A stretch of 8,555 nt of DNA from Oscillospiraceae bacterium. Lineage in GTDB: Bacteria > Bacillota > Clostridia > Oscillospirales > Ruminococcaceae. Of the stretch, positions 1-6,416 are shown in pieces. The DNA lies in NCBI GenBank assembly GCA_020024175.1, contig JAHHUB010000070.1, positions 1-8,555 of the forward strand, given 5' to 3'. Both the position numbers and the translations under genes were made by a program. The notes under the pieces were generated by a model, which was not told the DNA's origin, searched no databases, and was given only the letters and a program-made list of their open reading frames with translations. Position 1 is the first letter of the stretch, and each line of letters opens with the position of its first letter.

Positions 1-159
1 AATCGTACACATATATAAATAGTTTGTTTATTGCAGATTAAGTTTTTCTTGTTTATTAGTTAAATGTAAAATGGAAAACAGCAATTATACAAATAATTAT
101 ATAACAGGAAAAATTACAGTAGCATAAAAATATGGTTTAAAGTTTGAAAGGAGAACATT
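1..159. other. AT-rich leader region without a gene
   Basis: All three forward frames are closed within the first 40 bases, and no supported gene is visible. This stretch should carry the promoter of the SPFH cluster. The best candidate, TTGCAG at 31-36 with TATTAG at 54-59 (17-base spacing), is weak. I see no sigma-W-like TGAAAC/CGTA pair of the kind that drives the B. subtilis pspA-ydjGHI operon. The only clear signal is the ribosome binding site AAAGGAG at 147-153, six bases before the ATG at 160. Confidence 0.5.
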
Positions 160-1485
160 ATGGGACTTATAAGAGCAGCAGTAGGCTCAACAGGCGGTGT
201 TTTTGCAGATCAGTGGAAAGAATACTTTTATTGTGATGCTATAGATGAAAACATATTGGCTGTAAAAGGAAAAAAACGAATAGGACGGCGTTCATCCAAC
301 ACAAAAGCAAGTGATAACATCATTTCCGATGGTTCTATAATTGCAGTGGCTGATGGTCAATGTATGCTTATAGTTGAACAGGGTAAAGTTGTTGAAATAT
401 GTGCAGAACCAGGTGAATTCATTTATGATTTTTCAACAGAACCTTCTATTTTCCAAGGTAATTTGAGTGAGAGCATAGGTGAAGTATTCAAAACTTTAGG
501 TAAACGTTTTACCTTTGGTGGAGAACCTCCGAAAGATCAAAGAGTTTACTACATCAATACCAAGGAGATTTTTGGCAACAAATATGGAACACCCAGTCCA
601 ATTATTTTTAAAATAACAGATAGAGATGCAAATATTTACATAGATATGCCTATTCGTTGCTTTGGTGAATATAGCTATAAAATAACAAATCCACCATTAT
701 TCTATACAAATGTATGTGCTAATTTTGCCAAAGATTTTACCAGAGACAAAATTAATGAGCAAATGAAGAGCGAACTGCTTACACATTTAGGACCAGCATT
801 TGCAAGAATTTCTGCAAAGGGTATACGTTATTACGAACTTATGGGACATACTTTTGAAATTCGTGATGCATTAAAAGAAGAGCTCAGTCAAGAATGGAAA
901 GGCATAAGAGGTATTGAACTTATAAATTTTGGTATTTCCAGCATAAGTGGAGACGAAAAAGTAGAAGAAAAGCTGCGTAATGTTCAACTTTATTCCAGAA
1001 ATTCTTCCGCTTTGGCAGCTGAAATCGGTGCTTCTCAAGCTGAGGCTATGAAAATGGCAGCTTCTAACCAAGGAGCCGGATCTGCTATGGCATTTATGGG
1101 TATGGGTATGGCAAATCAAATGGGTAATATGAATACAGCTAATTTATTTCAAATGGGCCAACAACAAATACAACAGCAACAGCAGCAACAACAACCACAA
1201 CCACAAAAGTCAGTTGGTTGGGCATGTTCCTGTGGACACACTGGAAATATGGGTAAATTCTGTGCTGAATGTGGTGCTTCAAAGCCTGTAGAAAATGTTG
1301 GTTGGGAATGTTCTTGTGGAACTATGAATAAAGGCAAATTTTGTACTGAATGTGGTAAACCAAGACCCTCAGCAACGGCTGTATATAAATGTGATAAATG
1401 TGGATGGGAACCTGAAGATCCAATGAATCCTCCTAAATTCTGTCCTCAATGTGGAGACCCATTTAACAACAGTGATATTAGATAA
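160..1485 (+). CDS. SPFH-domain protein with three C-terminal metal-binding ribbons (YdjI-like)
   Basis: 441 residues. The N-terminal two thirds (about residues 1-285, beginning MGLIRAAVGSTGG) matches the SPFH (stomatin/prohibitin/flotillin/HflK-C) proteins of the YdjI type, often labelled virion-core-like. A Met/Gly/Ala-rich linker (about 295-330) and a glutamine tract (331-349) follow. Then come three Cys4 knuckles: C356/C358/C368/C371, C384/C386/C395/C398 and C411/C414/C428/C431. The first two are near copies; the third is rubredoxin-like. There is no signal peptide or clear membrane helix, so it is probably cytoplasmic and membrane-associated through partners. In B. subtilis, YdjI works with YdjG and YdjH to bring PspA to the membrane. 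Here it is the first gene of a cluster with homologues of both. The start is set by AAAGGAG six bases upstream. The family call is strong; a stress role is inferred. Confidence 0.9.
   Translation: MGLIRAAVGSTGGVFADQWKEYFYCDAIDENILAVKGKKRIGRRSSNTKASDNIISDGSIIAVADGQCMLIVEQGKVVEICAEPGEFIYDFSTEPSIFQGNLSESIGEVFKTLGKRFTFGGEPPKDQRVYYINTKEIFGNKYGTPSPIIFKITDRDANIYIDMPIRCFGEYSYKITNPPLFYTNVCANFAKDFTRDKINEQMKSELLTHLGPAFARISAKGIRYYELMGHTFEIRDALKEELSQEWKGIRGIELINFGISSISGDEKVEEKLRNVQLYSRNSSALAAEIGASQAEAMKMAASNQGAGSAMAFMGMGMANQMGNMNTANLFQMGQQQIQQQQQQQQPQPQKSVGWACSCGHTGNMGKFCAECGASKPVENVGWECSCGTMNKGKFCTECGKPRPSATAVYKCDKCGWEPEDPMNPPKFCPQCGDPFNNSDIR
1159..1206 (+). repeat. CAA/CAG microsatellite coding a glutamine tract
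   Basis: The stretch is almost entirely CAA and CAG codons. It encodes QQQ, Ile, eight consecutive Gln, then alternating Pro-Gln (residues 334-349 of the SPFH protein). It separates the SPFH part from the zinc ribbons. Mixed CAA and CAG codons make it less slippage-prone than a pure repeat, but length variation between strains would stay in frame. Confidence 0.85.
1213..1356 (+). repeat. Tandem duplication of a zinc-ribbon coding unit
   Basis: Unit 1 (1213-1275, 63 bases) and unit 2 (1297-1356, 60 bases) both encode VGWxCSCG, a short loop, then GKFCxECG. The DNA is still very alike: the first 24 bases differ at only two positions, and the last 15 (TGTGCTGAATGTGGT against TGTACTGAATGTGGT) at one. 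The loop differs by one codon. This points to internal duplication of a ribbon within the SPFH gene. Confidence 0.8.
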
Positions 1486-1543
1486 TTTGAAAATATAAAA
1501 ACTCATCTGCTAAAGATATATATCTATATAAAGGAGAATGATA

Positions 1544-2671
1544 ATGCCATCACAAGTAACCAACTATAAATGTCCAGCTTGCGGAGCACCACTTCATTTT
1601 TCAGAAATAACGGGAAAAGTGGAATGTGATTATTGTGGTTCTTCCTATGATGCAGAAGAAATTGAAGCTAAATACAAGGAAAAAAATGCAGAAGCTGAAA
1701 AAGCAGCTCAGGAAGATATAAAAAAAGAATATAATACAAATGATACCGATGATTCATGGGGTGAAGAAGGCAAAAATATGAAAATGTATGATTGCCCATC
1801 CTGTGGAGCACAGATTTTCTGTGATGATACTACTGCTGCAACCAGTTGCCCATATTGTGGAAACCCATCTATAATTTCTGGACAATTCAGTGGAATACAA
1901 AAGCCTGACTATGTTCTTCCTTTTAAATTTGAAAAAAAACAAGCAGTAGAAGCATTAAAAAAACATTATAAAAGTAAACTTCTTTTGCCGAATGCTTTTA
2001 CAATTAACAATCATATTGAGGAAATAAAAGGAATATATATCCCGTTTTGGCTTTTTGATATTGATGTGGATGGAGATATGAGTTATCATGCAACCCGTAC
2101 TACTGTTACAAGGCAAGGAGATTATAAAGTAAGTCATACAATGCATTATGATGTATACCGCTCAGCTAAAATAAATTTTGAAAAAATCCCTGTGGATGGA
2201 TCTGCAAAAATGCCTGATGATTATATGGATTCCATAGAACCCTTTGATTATAAAGAGCTTAAAAAGTTTGCAGGAGCATATTTGACCGGTTTTTTTGCTG
2301 ATAAATATGATGTTGATAAAAATGAGGCTGCTAAAAGAGCTGATGAAAGATGCCGTGAAACATCATTAAGAAGCATAAAAAATACAGTTAATGGTTATGA
2401 TACAATAAATGAAATCAGCAGACATATCAATATTAATAGTAAAGATGTAAAATATGCATTAATGCCTGTATGGCTGCTTACCACAAAATGGAATAATAAA
2501 AATTATCTTTTTGCAATGAATGGTCAAACCGGAAAATTTGTGGGGGATTTACCTGTTGATAAAAGAAAATTAAATTTCTGGTTTTGGTCTGTGGCGATTG
2601 GAGCATCAGCGATATTCAGTTTTTTGTTTTCCGGAACTTTAGGTAACTTTATTACAGGACTATTTTCATAG
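1544..2671 (+). CDS. Double zinc-ribbon, TFIIB-type membrane protein (YdjG-like)
   Basis: 375 residues from ATG 1544. An in-frame ATG at 1538 lies only one base after the AAGGAG at 1531-1536, whereas ATG 1544 is seven bases after it, so 1544 is preferred. Two Cys4 zinc ribbons lie at C10/C13/C28/C31 and C84/C87/C102/C105, joined by a Lys/Glu-rich helical linker (about 37-63). The central domain carries the family hallmarks GIYIPFWLFD and later MPVWLLTT and NGQTGK, then GDLPVDKRK just before a hydrophobic C-terminal segment (about 343-375), probably one or two membrane spans. In B. subtilis the homologue YdjG helps anchor YdjI at the membrane. It lies 58 bases after the SPFH gene and 15 before the TPM gene, consistent with one operon. 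The biochemical role of the central domain is unknown to me. Confidence 0.88.
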   Translation: MPSQVTNYKCPACGAPLHFSEITGKVECDYCGSSYDAEEIEAKYKEKNAEAEKAAQEDIKKEYNTNDTDDSWGEEGKNMKMYDCPSCGAQIFCDDTTAATSCPYCGNPSIISGQFSGIQKPDYVLPFKFEKKQAVEALKKHYKSKLLLPNAFTINNHIEEIKGIYIPFWLFDIDVDGDMSYHATRTTVTRQGDYKVSHTMHYDVYRSAKINFEKIPVDGSAKMPDDYMDSIEPFDYKELKKFAGAYLTGFFADKYDVDKNEAAKRADERCRETSLRSIKNTVNGYDTINEISRHININSKDVKYALMPVWLLTTKWNNKNYLFAMNGQTGKFVGDLPVDKRKLNFWFWSVAIGASAIFSFLFSGTLGNFITGLFS

Positions 2672-2686
2672 GAGGAAGGCAATAAA

Positions 2687-3508
2687 ATGAGTAAAAAATT
2701 ATCAGCAATAATTTTAAGTATAATACTTGTTTTATCTTTTGCTGGAACATCTTTGGCAAGTGATTCAAATTATGTTACCGATGAAACAGGTATTTTGGAA
2801 AATTCTCAAAAAACTAAATTGAATGATAAAGCCAAAGAAATATCTTTAAAATACAACTGTGGTGTATACATAATTGTTTTACAGGATTATCTCAGTTATT
2901 TGGATAATCCAACAGGAGCAGTAATTAAAGATACAGCTGAAAAATTCTATTTTGAAGATTCTATGGGCATGGGTAAAGACAAAAGCGGAATTATGCTTAT
3001 GCTGTCAATGAGTGATAGAGATTATATTCTTTATGCTCATGGTTACGGAAATACAGCGTTTACAGATTATGGCAAGAATTATTTGGCAGACAGTTTTTTG
3101 GGTGAACTTGGAAATGACAACTGGTACAAAGGGTTTGACATCTATCTTAATACCTGCAACAGGATGTTGGAATCTGCATATAAAGGTAGACCAGTAGATG
3201 TAAATAGTAAACTTATATCACCATACGCCAAAATTGTGGGGATTATTGCTTGTGTGATTTTGGGGTTTATTACAGCTTTTATTGTTAAAAATATTTTGTT
3301 AAACCAGCTTAAATCTGTAGCTAAAAATAGAGAGGCCAATCAATATATAGCCGATGGTGGTTTAAAATTGATTGATGAATATGATAGACATACCCATACA
3401 ACTCAAAAAAAAGTTTACGACCCGCCCCAAAGTAAAAATTCTTCAAAAAGTAGTGGCGGTACCACTGTGGACAGCAAAGGATCTTCTAGTAAAAGTGGCA
3501 AATTCTAA
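2687..3508 (+). CDS. Exported TPM-domain membrane protein (YdjH/YgcG-like)
   Basis: 273 residues. A signal peptide (1-24, Lys-Lys then a hydrophobic core, likely cleavage after TSLA) leads into a TPM domain at about 28-165. The typical segment GIMLMLSMSDRDYILYAHG (101-119) is present. A second hydrophobic segment (about 181-201) should span the membrane. The region after it ends in a Ser/Gly/Lys-rich tail (249-273, ending SGKF), as in many YgcG/YdjH proteins. The TPM domain is therefore predicted outside and the tail inside. The gene has GGAGG at 2671-2675, overlapping the last base of the preceding stop codon, so translation is probably coupled to the YdjG-like gene. TPM proteins have been linked to phosphatase activity and to photosystem repair in plants, but bacterial members are poorly defined. 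The YdjH role in placing YdjI at the membrane is the closest guide. Confidence 0.85.
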   Translation: MSKKLSAIILSIILVLSFAGTSLASDSNYVTDETGILENSQKTKLNDKAKEISLKYNCGVYIIVLQDYLSYLDNPTGAVIKDTAEKFYFEDSMGMGKDKSGIMLMLSMSDRDYILYAHGYGNTAFTDYGKNYLADSFLGELGNDNWYKGFDIYLNTCNRMLESAYKGRPVDVNSKLISPYAKIVGIIACVILGFITAFIVKNILLNQLKSVAKNREANQYIADGGLKLIDEYDRHTHTTQKKVYDPPQSKNSSKSSGGTTVDSKGSSSKSGKF

Positions 3509-3800
3509 ATTATCTATTATAATAATGAATATAGGTATTAATTATTAATTTCCAATGGTATTATTTTATAGTACAACTGAATATGGTTGTTATGATTAAT
3601 ATAAATATTTATAATACTAAAAAATATTGTAATAATAAAGATTATACATCAAATACTATCTTTAAATAAACTGATAAAATAAAACACCAGTACAATTAAA
3701 AAATACTAACGATAGTTACTAATATAACCTCATATTATTGTAATTAGTATATTTTACTTATCTTTGTTAAAAATATTTACAATATGATAAAATAAAGTTT
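3509..3800. other. AT-rich intergenic region, no gene seen
   Basis: About 290 bases of very AT-rich DNA follow the TPM gene. Stops are frequent in all frames and no ORF has a ribosome binding site. I find no GC-containing hairpin with a T-run, so the end of the upstream operon transcript is not evident. An AT-only stem (AATAAT pairing with ATTATT near 3523-3566) and a five-base ACAAC/GTTGT pair near 3573-3590 are too weak to call. A second possible promoter, TTGTTA at 3764-3769 with TAAAAT at 3788-3793 (18-base spacing), lies upstream of the better one at 3802. Confidence 0.5.
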
Positions 3801-3801
3801 A

Positions 3802-3830
3802 TTGACCTGAAAATAGTAAAATGATATATT
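3802..3830 (+). promoter_or_regulatory. Sigma-A-type promoter for the SDR gene
   Basis: TTGACC at 3802-3807 and TATATT at 3825-3830 are separated by exactly 17 bases. Transcription would start near 3836-3838, giving a leader of about 33 bases to the TTG at 3870. This start site falls on the GTG at 3837, which argues against that codon as the translation start. Confidence 0.7.
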
Positions 3831-3869
3831 AAATTTGTGCCGATATATGGCAAAGAAAGGATGATGAAA

Positions 3870-4682
3870 TTGAACAGATTAATTAATAAAACTGCTATTG
3901 TTACTTCTTCAACTAAAGGGATAGGTTTGGCTGCAGCTAAAGCTTTTGTAGTAGAGGGGGCAGATGTATATTTAGCTGTAAGAAATAAAGAACTTGGTGA
4001 TGAAATTGCCAAAGAACTTACAAAGCTGGGACCTGGAACTGCTAAAGCTGTCTTATGGCAGGCATATGATTTTGATTCTTATGAACCAATGGTAGATGAA
4101 GTTATAAGAGATGCTGGAAAAATAGATATTTTGGTAAATAATTTTGGTGGAACAAACCCAAAAATAGACAGAGATATAATTTCCACAGATTACAAGGAAT
4201 TTGTAAAATATCTGGATGTAAATGTAAACAGTGTATTTTTGACCAGTAATTTGGTACTTAACAAATCTATGGTGGAAAGAAAATGCGGCTCTATTATTAA
4301 TATTGGTTCTATTGCAGGTATTACAAACGATTACAAACAATGTGCTTATGGAGTATCTAAATCAGGTATAATTCATTTAACTAAAATGATTGCTGTACAA
4401 ACAGGCAGATATAACATCAGATGTAATGTTGTATGTCCAGGTATGACCGCAACAGATGCAGTTACCAATAATCTTACAGAAGAATACCAAAATCAGTTTG
4501 CAAAAGCTACACCACTTATCAGAATGGCAACACCTGAGGAAATTGCTGCTGCAATAACATATTTTGCTTCTGATGAATCTGCATTTACAACAGGACAAGT
4601 GCTTTCCGTTGAAGGTGGTTACAGTCTAGCTCCTGGAACTTATGGCGATGATATTGGAGCTAAAGCTATAAAAAATAACTAA
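3870..4682 (+). CDS. SDR oxidoreductase, probable NADP-type 7-alpha-hydroxysteroid dehydrogenase
   Basis: 270 residues from TTG 3870. Classical SDR: cofactor loop TSSTKGIG (12-19), Arg38 after the second strand suggesting NADP(H), NNFGG (90-94), and catalytic Asn118, Ser147, Tyr160 and Lys164 (YGVSK). Features shared, from memory, with clostridial 7-alpha-HSDHs are the start MxRLxxKxAIVTSSTxGIG (Ser where most SDRs have Gly), NNF/YGGTN rather than NNAG, IRCNxVxPG, and a tail after GGYSLAPGTYG. Such enzymes oxidise the 7-alpha-hydroxyl of primary bile acids reversibly in the cytoplasm. TTG 3870 is preferred because AAAGGA (3856-3861) sits eight bases upstream and the protein then begins MNRL as in the family; ATG 3861 and 3864 are too close to this site. 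It is a single-gene unit with its own promoter and terminator. The SDR call is near certain; the substrate is inferred, and another SDR activity is possible. Confidence 0.85.
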   Translation: MNRLINKTAIVTSSTKGIGLAAAKAFVVEGADVYLAVRNKELGDEIAKELTKLGPGTAKAVLWQAYDFDSYEPMVDEVIRDAGKIDILVNNFGGTNPKIDRDIISTDYKEFVKYLDVNVNSVFLTSNLVLNKSMVERKCGSIINIGSIAGITNDYKQCAYGVSKSGIIHLTKMIAVQTGRYNIRCNVVCPGMTATDAVTNNLTEEYQNQFAKATPLIRMATPEEIAAAITYFASDESAFTTGQVLSVEGGYSLAPGTYGDDIGAKAIKNN

Positions 4683-4704
4683 TATTTTTAAACAAATAAC
4701 AAAC

Positions 4705-4742
4705 AAATCCTAAACCATGTTAATGAGGTTTAGGATTTTTTT
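4705..4742 (+). terminator. Intrinsic terminator after the SDR gene
   Basis: A perfect 12-bp stem (AAATCCTAAACC at 4705-4716 with GGTTTAGGATTT at 4727-4738) has a 10-base loop and runs into a T tract at 4736-4742. It lies 22 bases after the SDR stop codon and separates this unit from the MATE gene. Confidence 0.9.
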
Positions 4743-4894
4743 ATATTAGATAAATAATATTTTCACTGCAAAATAACAAATGAAAAATTTTTTAAATTTA
4801 TAGTTTAATTTACAAAACTACTTTTATGTATAAATTATATAAAATAATATGAAATAAAACAATAATAATTATATAGTAAAATGGATGTTTTTCC
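4743..4894. other. AT-rich spacer, no gene seen
   Basis: About 150 very AT-rich bases lie between the SDR terminator and the MATE promoter; with the leader, the whole gene-free gap is 4683-5019. No ORF with a ribosome binding site, no RNA-gene fold and no long repeat was recognised. Confidence 0.5.
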
Positions 4895-4923
4895 TTGACT
4901 TTTTATAAATAAAGTAGTATAAC
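4895..4923 (+). promoter_or_regulatory. Sigma-A-type promoter for the MATE gene
   Basis: TTGACT at 4895-4900 and TATAAC at 4918-4923 have the optimal 17-base spacing. The predicted transcript begins near 4930, leaving a leader of about 90 bases before ATG 5020. Confidence 0.75.
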
Positions 4924-4936
4924 ATTTTAGACGAAG

Positions 4937-4983
4937 AACAATAGGTTAAACTGTACTCAAATGATGAGCAGTTTATTGTTTTG
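4937..4983 (+). promoter_or_regulatory. Imperfect leader hairpin upstream of the MATE gene
   Basis: Just after the predicted transcription start, three helices stack: AACAAT (4937-4942) with ATTGTT (4975-4980), AAACTG (4948-4953) with CAGTTT (4969-4974), and CTCA (4956-4959) with TGAG (4965-4968). Bulges AGGTT and TA lie on the left arm only. The stem ends in TTGTTTTG, a partial T tract. It could be an attenuator, a 5' stabilising structure, or, at the DNA level, a dyad operator with AAACTG/CAGTTT half-sites. It matches no riboswitch class I know. Confidence 0.45.
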
Positions 4984-5019
4984 TCAAAGTTGAAATAGAA
5001 AAGAGAATGGGTGATAGAA

Positions 5020-6348
5020 ATGAATAAAGATTTAACTATGGGAAAACCAAGTACAGTACTTTGGCTGTTTTGTATGCCCCTTTTTGGAAGTGTTATTTTT
5101 CAGCAGCTATACAACATTGCAGATAGCTTTGTAGCTGGTAAATTTATCGGTACAGAGGCTTTGGCAGCGGTGGGAAACAGCTATGAAATAACACTTATTT
5201 TTATAGCATTTGCTTTTGGCTGCAATATAGGCTGTTCAGTTATTGTTTCACAGTTGTTTGGGGCAAAACGATACAGTGACCTTAAAACTGCAGTTTATAC
5301 AACGCTTATTTCCAGTGGAGTATTATGCGGACTTCTGATGCTTGGAGGATTTTTGTTCAGTGATGGACTTTTAGCTCTTATCAATACACCTGCCAATACC
5401 TTTGCAGATTCAAAACTTTACCTCGATATATATATATTGGGATTACCCTTTGTATTCTACTACAATGTGGCAACAGGTATTTTTTCAGCTTTGGGAGATT
5501 CCAAAACACCTTTTATCTTTTTAGCTTGTTCTTCAATTTCAAATATTTTAGTGGATATAGTTTTTGTATCTGTATTTAAAATGGGAATAGCAGGAGTAGC
5601 ATGGGCAACATTTATATGTCAGGGTATAAGTTGTGTATTGGCACTTATTGTGGTTTTTAAACGCTTTGCATCAATCAAAACTGATAATAAACCAAAATTA
5701 TTCTCAAAAGATATATTAAAACAAATTTCAGTAGTTGCTATCCCCAGCATTTTACAGCAAAGTTTTATTTCTGTGGGAAATATTATTATTCAAAGTGTAA
5801 TCAACAGTTTCGGTTCCGCTGTAATGGCTGGATATTCTGCATCAATAAAGCTTAACAACATGGTTGTAACATCTATGACTACATTGGGCAATGGTATGTC
5901 AAATTATACAGCTCAAAATATTGGAGCACAAAAACATGACCGTGTAAAAGAAGGATTTACAGCAGGATTTAAAATGGTTTGCTTAATTTGTCTGCCTCTT
6001 GCAGTTCTGTATTTCTTCTGCGGAAGAAGCCTTGTATACATATTTATGGATAGTCCTACGGGCTCTGCTATGGATGCAGGTGTCCAATTCCTCAAAATTG
6101 TAGCACCTTTCTATTTCATAGTTTCTGTTAAATTGATGACTGATGGTATTCTTCGTGGTGCAGGTATGATGCGCCAGTTTATGATTTCAACTTTTGCAGA
6201 TTTAATTATTCGTGTTACTTTGGCAATAATTTTGTCAAAGACTTCATTGGGTTATACAGGTATTTGGATGTCATGGCCAATAGGCTGGTCAGTTGGTATG
6301 ATTCTTTCATTGATATGTTATAAATCAGTGAATTGGGGAACACGATAG
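5020..6348 (+). CDS. MATE-family multidrug efflux transporter
   Basis: 442 residues with about twelve hydrophobic segments in two six-helix halves. Family signatures include QQLYNIADSFVAGKFIG (29-44), ALGDSKTPF (157-165) at the end of a helix in the first half, TAQNIGAQ (297-304) in the second half, and ILRGAG (377-382). Such proteins sit in the cytoplasmic membrane and export cationic or amphiphilic drugs by Na+ or H+ antiport; substrate and coupling ion cannot be read here. A GTG at 5011 could extend the protein by three residues. ATG 5020 is preferred because GGTGAT (5010-5015) matches the 3' end of 16S rRNA four bases upstream, and because MATE proteins of this type commonly start M-x-KDLTxG. 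The gene has its own promoter and a strong terminator. It follows the HSDH-like gene on the same strand, which suggests but does not show a role in bile-acid or steroid efflux. Confidence 0.93.
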   Translation: MNKDLTMGKPSTVLWLFCMPLFGSVIFQQLYNIADSFVAGKFIGTEALAAVGNSYEITLIFIAFAFGCNIGCSVIVSQLFGAKRYSDLKTAVYTTLISSGVLCGLLMLGGFLFSDGLLALINTPANTFADSKLYLDIYILGLPFVFYYNVATGIFSALGDSKTPFIFLACSSISNILVDIVFVSVFKMGIAGVAWATFICQGISCVLALIVVFKRFASIKTDNKPKLFSKDILKQISVVAIPSILQQSFISVGNIIIQSVINSFGSAVMAGYSASIKLNNMVVTSMTTLGNGMSNYTAQNIGAQKHDRVKEGFTAGFKMVCLICLPLAVLYFFCGRSLVYIFMDSPTGSAMDAGVQFLKIVAPFYFIVSVKLMTDGILRGAGMMRQFMISTFADLIIRVTLAIILSKTSLGYTGIWMSWPIGWSVGMILSLICYKSVNWGTR

Positions 6349-6362
6349 TATATGCTAATACC

Positions 6363-6403
6363 AAATCCCCTTGTGCAGTTATTATCCTGCACAAGGGGAT
6401 TTT
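6363..6403. terminator. Shared intrinsic terminator between convergent genes
   Basis: A perfect 16-bp stem (6363-6378 with 6387-6402, core CCCCTTGTGCAG) closes an eight-base loop. On the plus strand the stem ends in TTTT at 6400-6403, 14 bases after the MATE stop. On the minus strand it lies 14 bases beyond the peptidase stop, but only three Ts follow the core. It is thus best for the MATE transcript and probably partly effective for the peptidase transcript. Confidence 0.88.
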
Positions 6404-6416
6404 ACTATGTAAATTG

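Noticed and set aside
871..1337. Minus-strand open frames opposite the SPFH gene, one with a Cys run
   Set aside because: The Cys run is the antisense of the CAA/CAG tract; no ribosome binding sites or family features.
1514..1525. Palindrome AGATATATATCT between the SPFH and zinc-ribbon genes
   Set aside because: Too short and AT-only to support an operator or terminator; no other copy was noticed in the window.
3716..3752. Loose inverted repeat around TACTAAT and ATTAGTA in the intergenic region
   Set aside because: Only seven paired bases with mismatched interior in very AT-rich DNA, as expected by chance.
3837..3869. GTG 3837 as the start of the SDR gene (11 extra residues)
   Set aside because: It coincides with the predicted transcription start, has no ribosome binding site, and adds residues before the typical MNRL start.
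4053..4598. Minus-strand open frames opposite the SDR gene
   Set aside because: Low-complexity Ile/Tyr/Cys-rich translations, antisense to a clear gene with catalytic residues.
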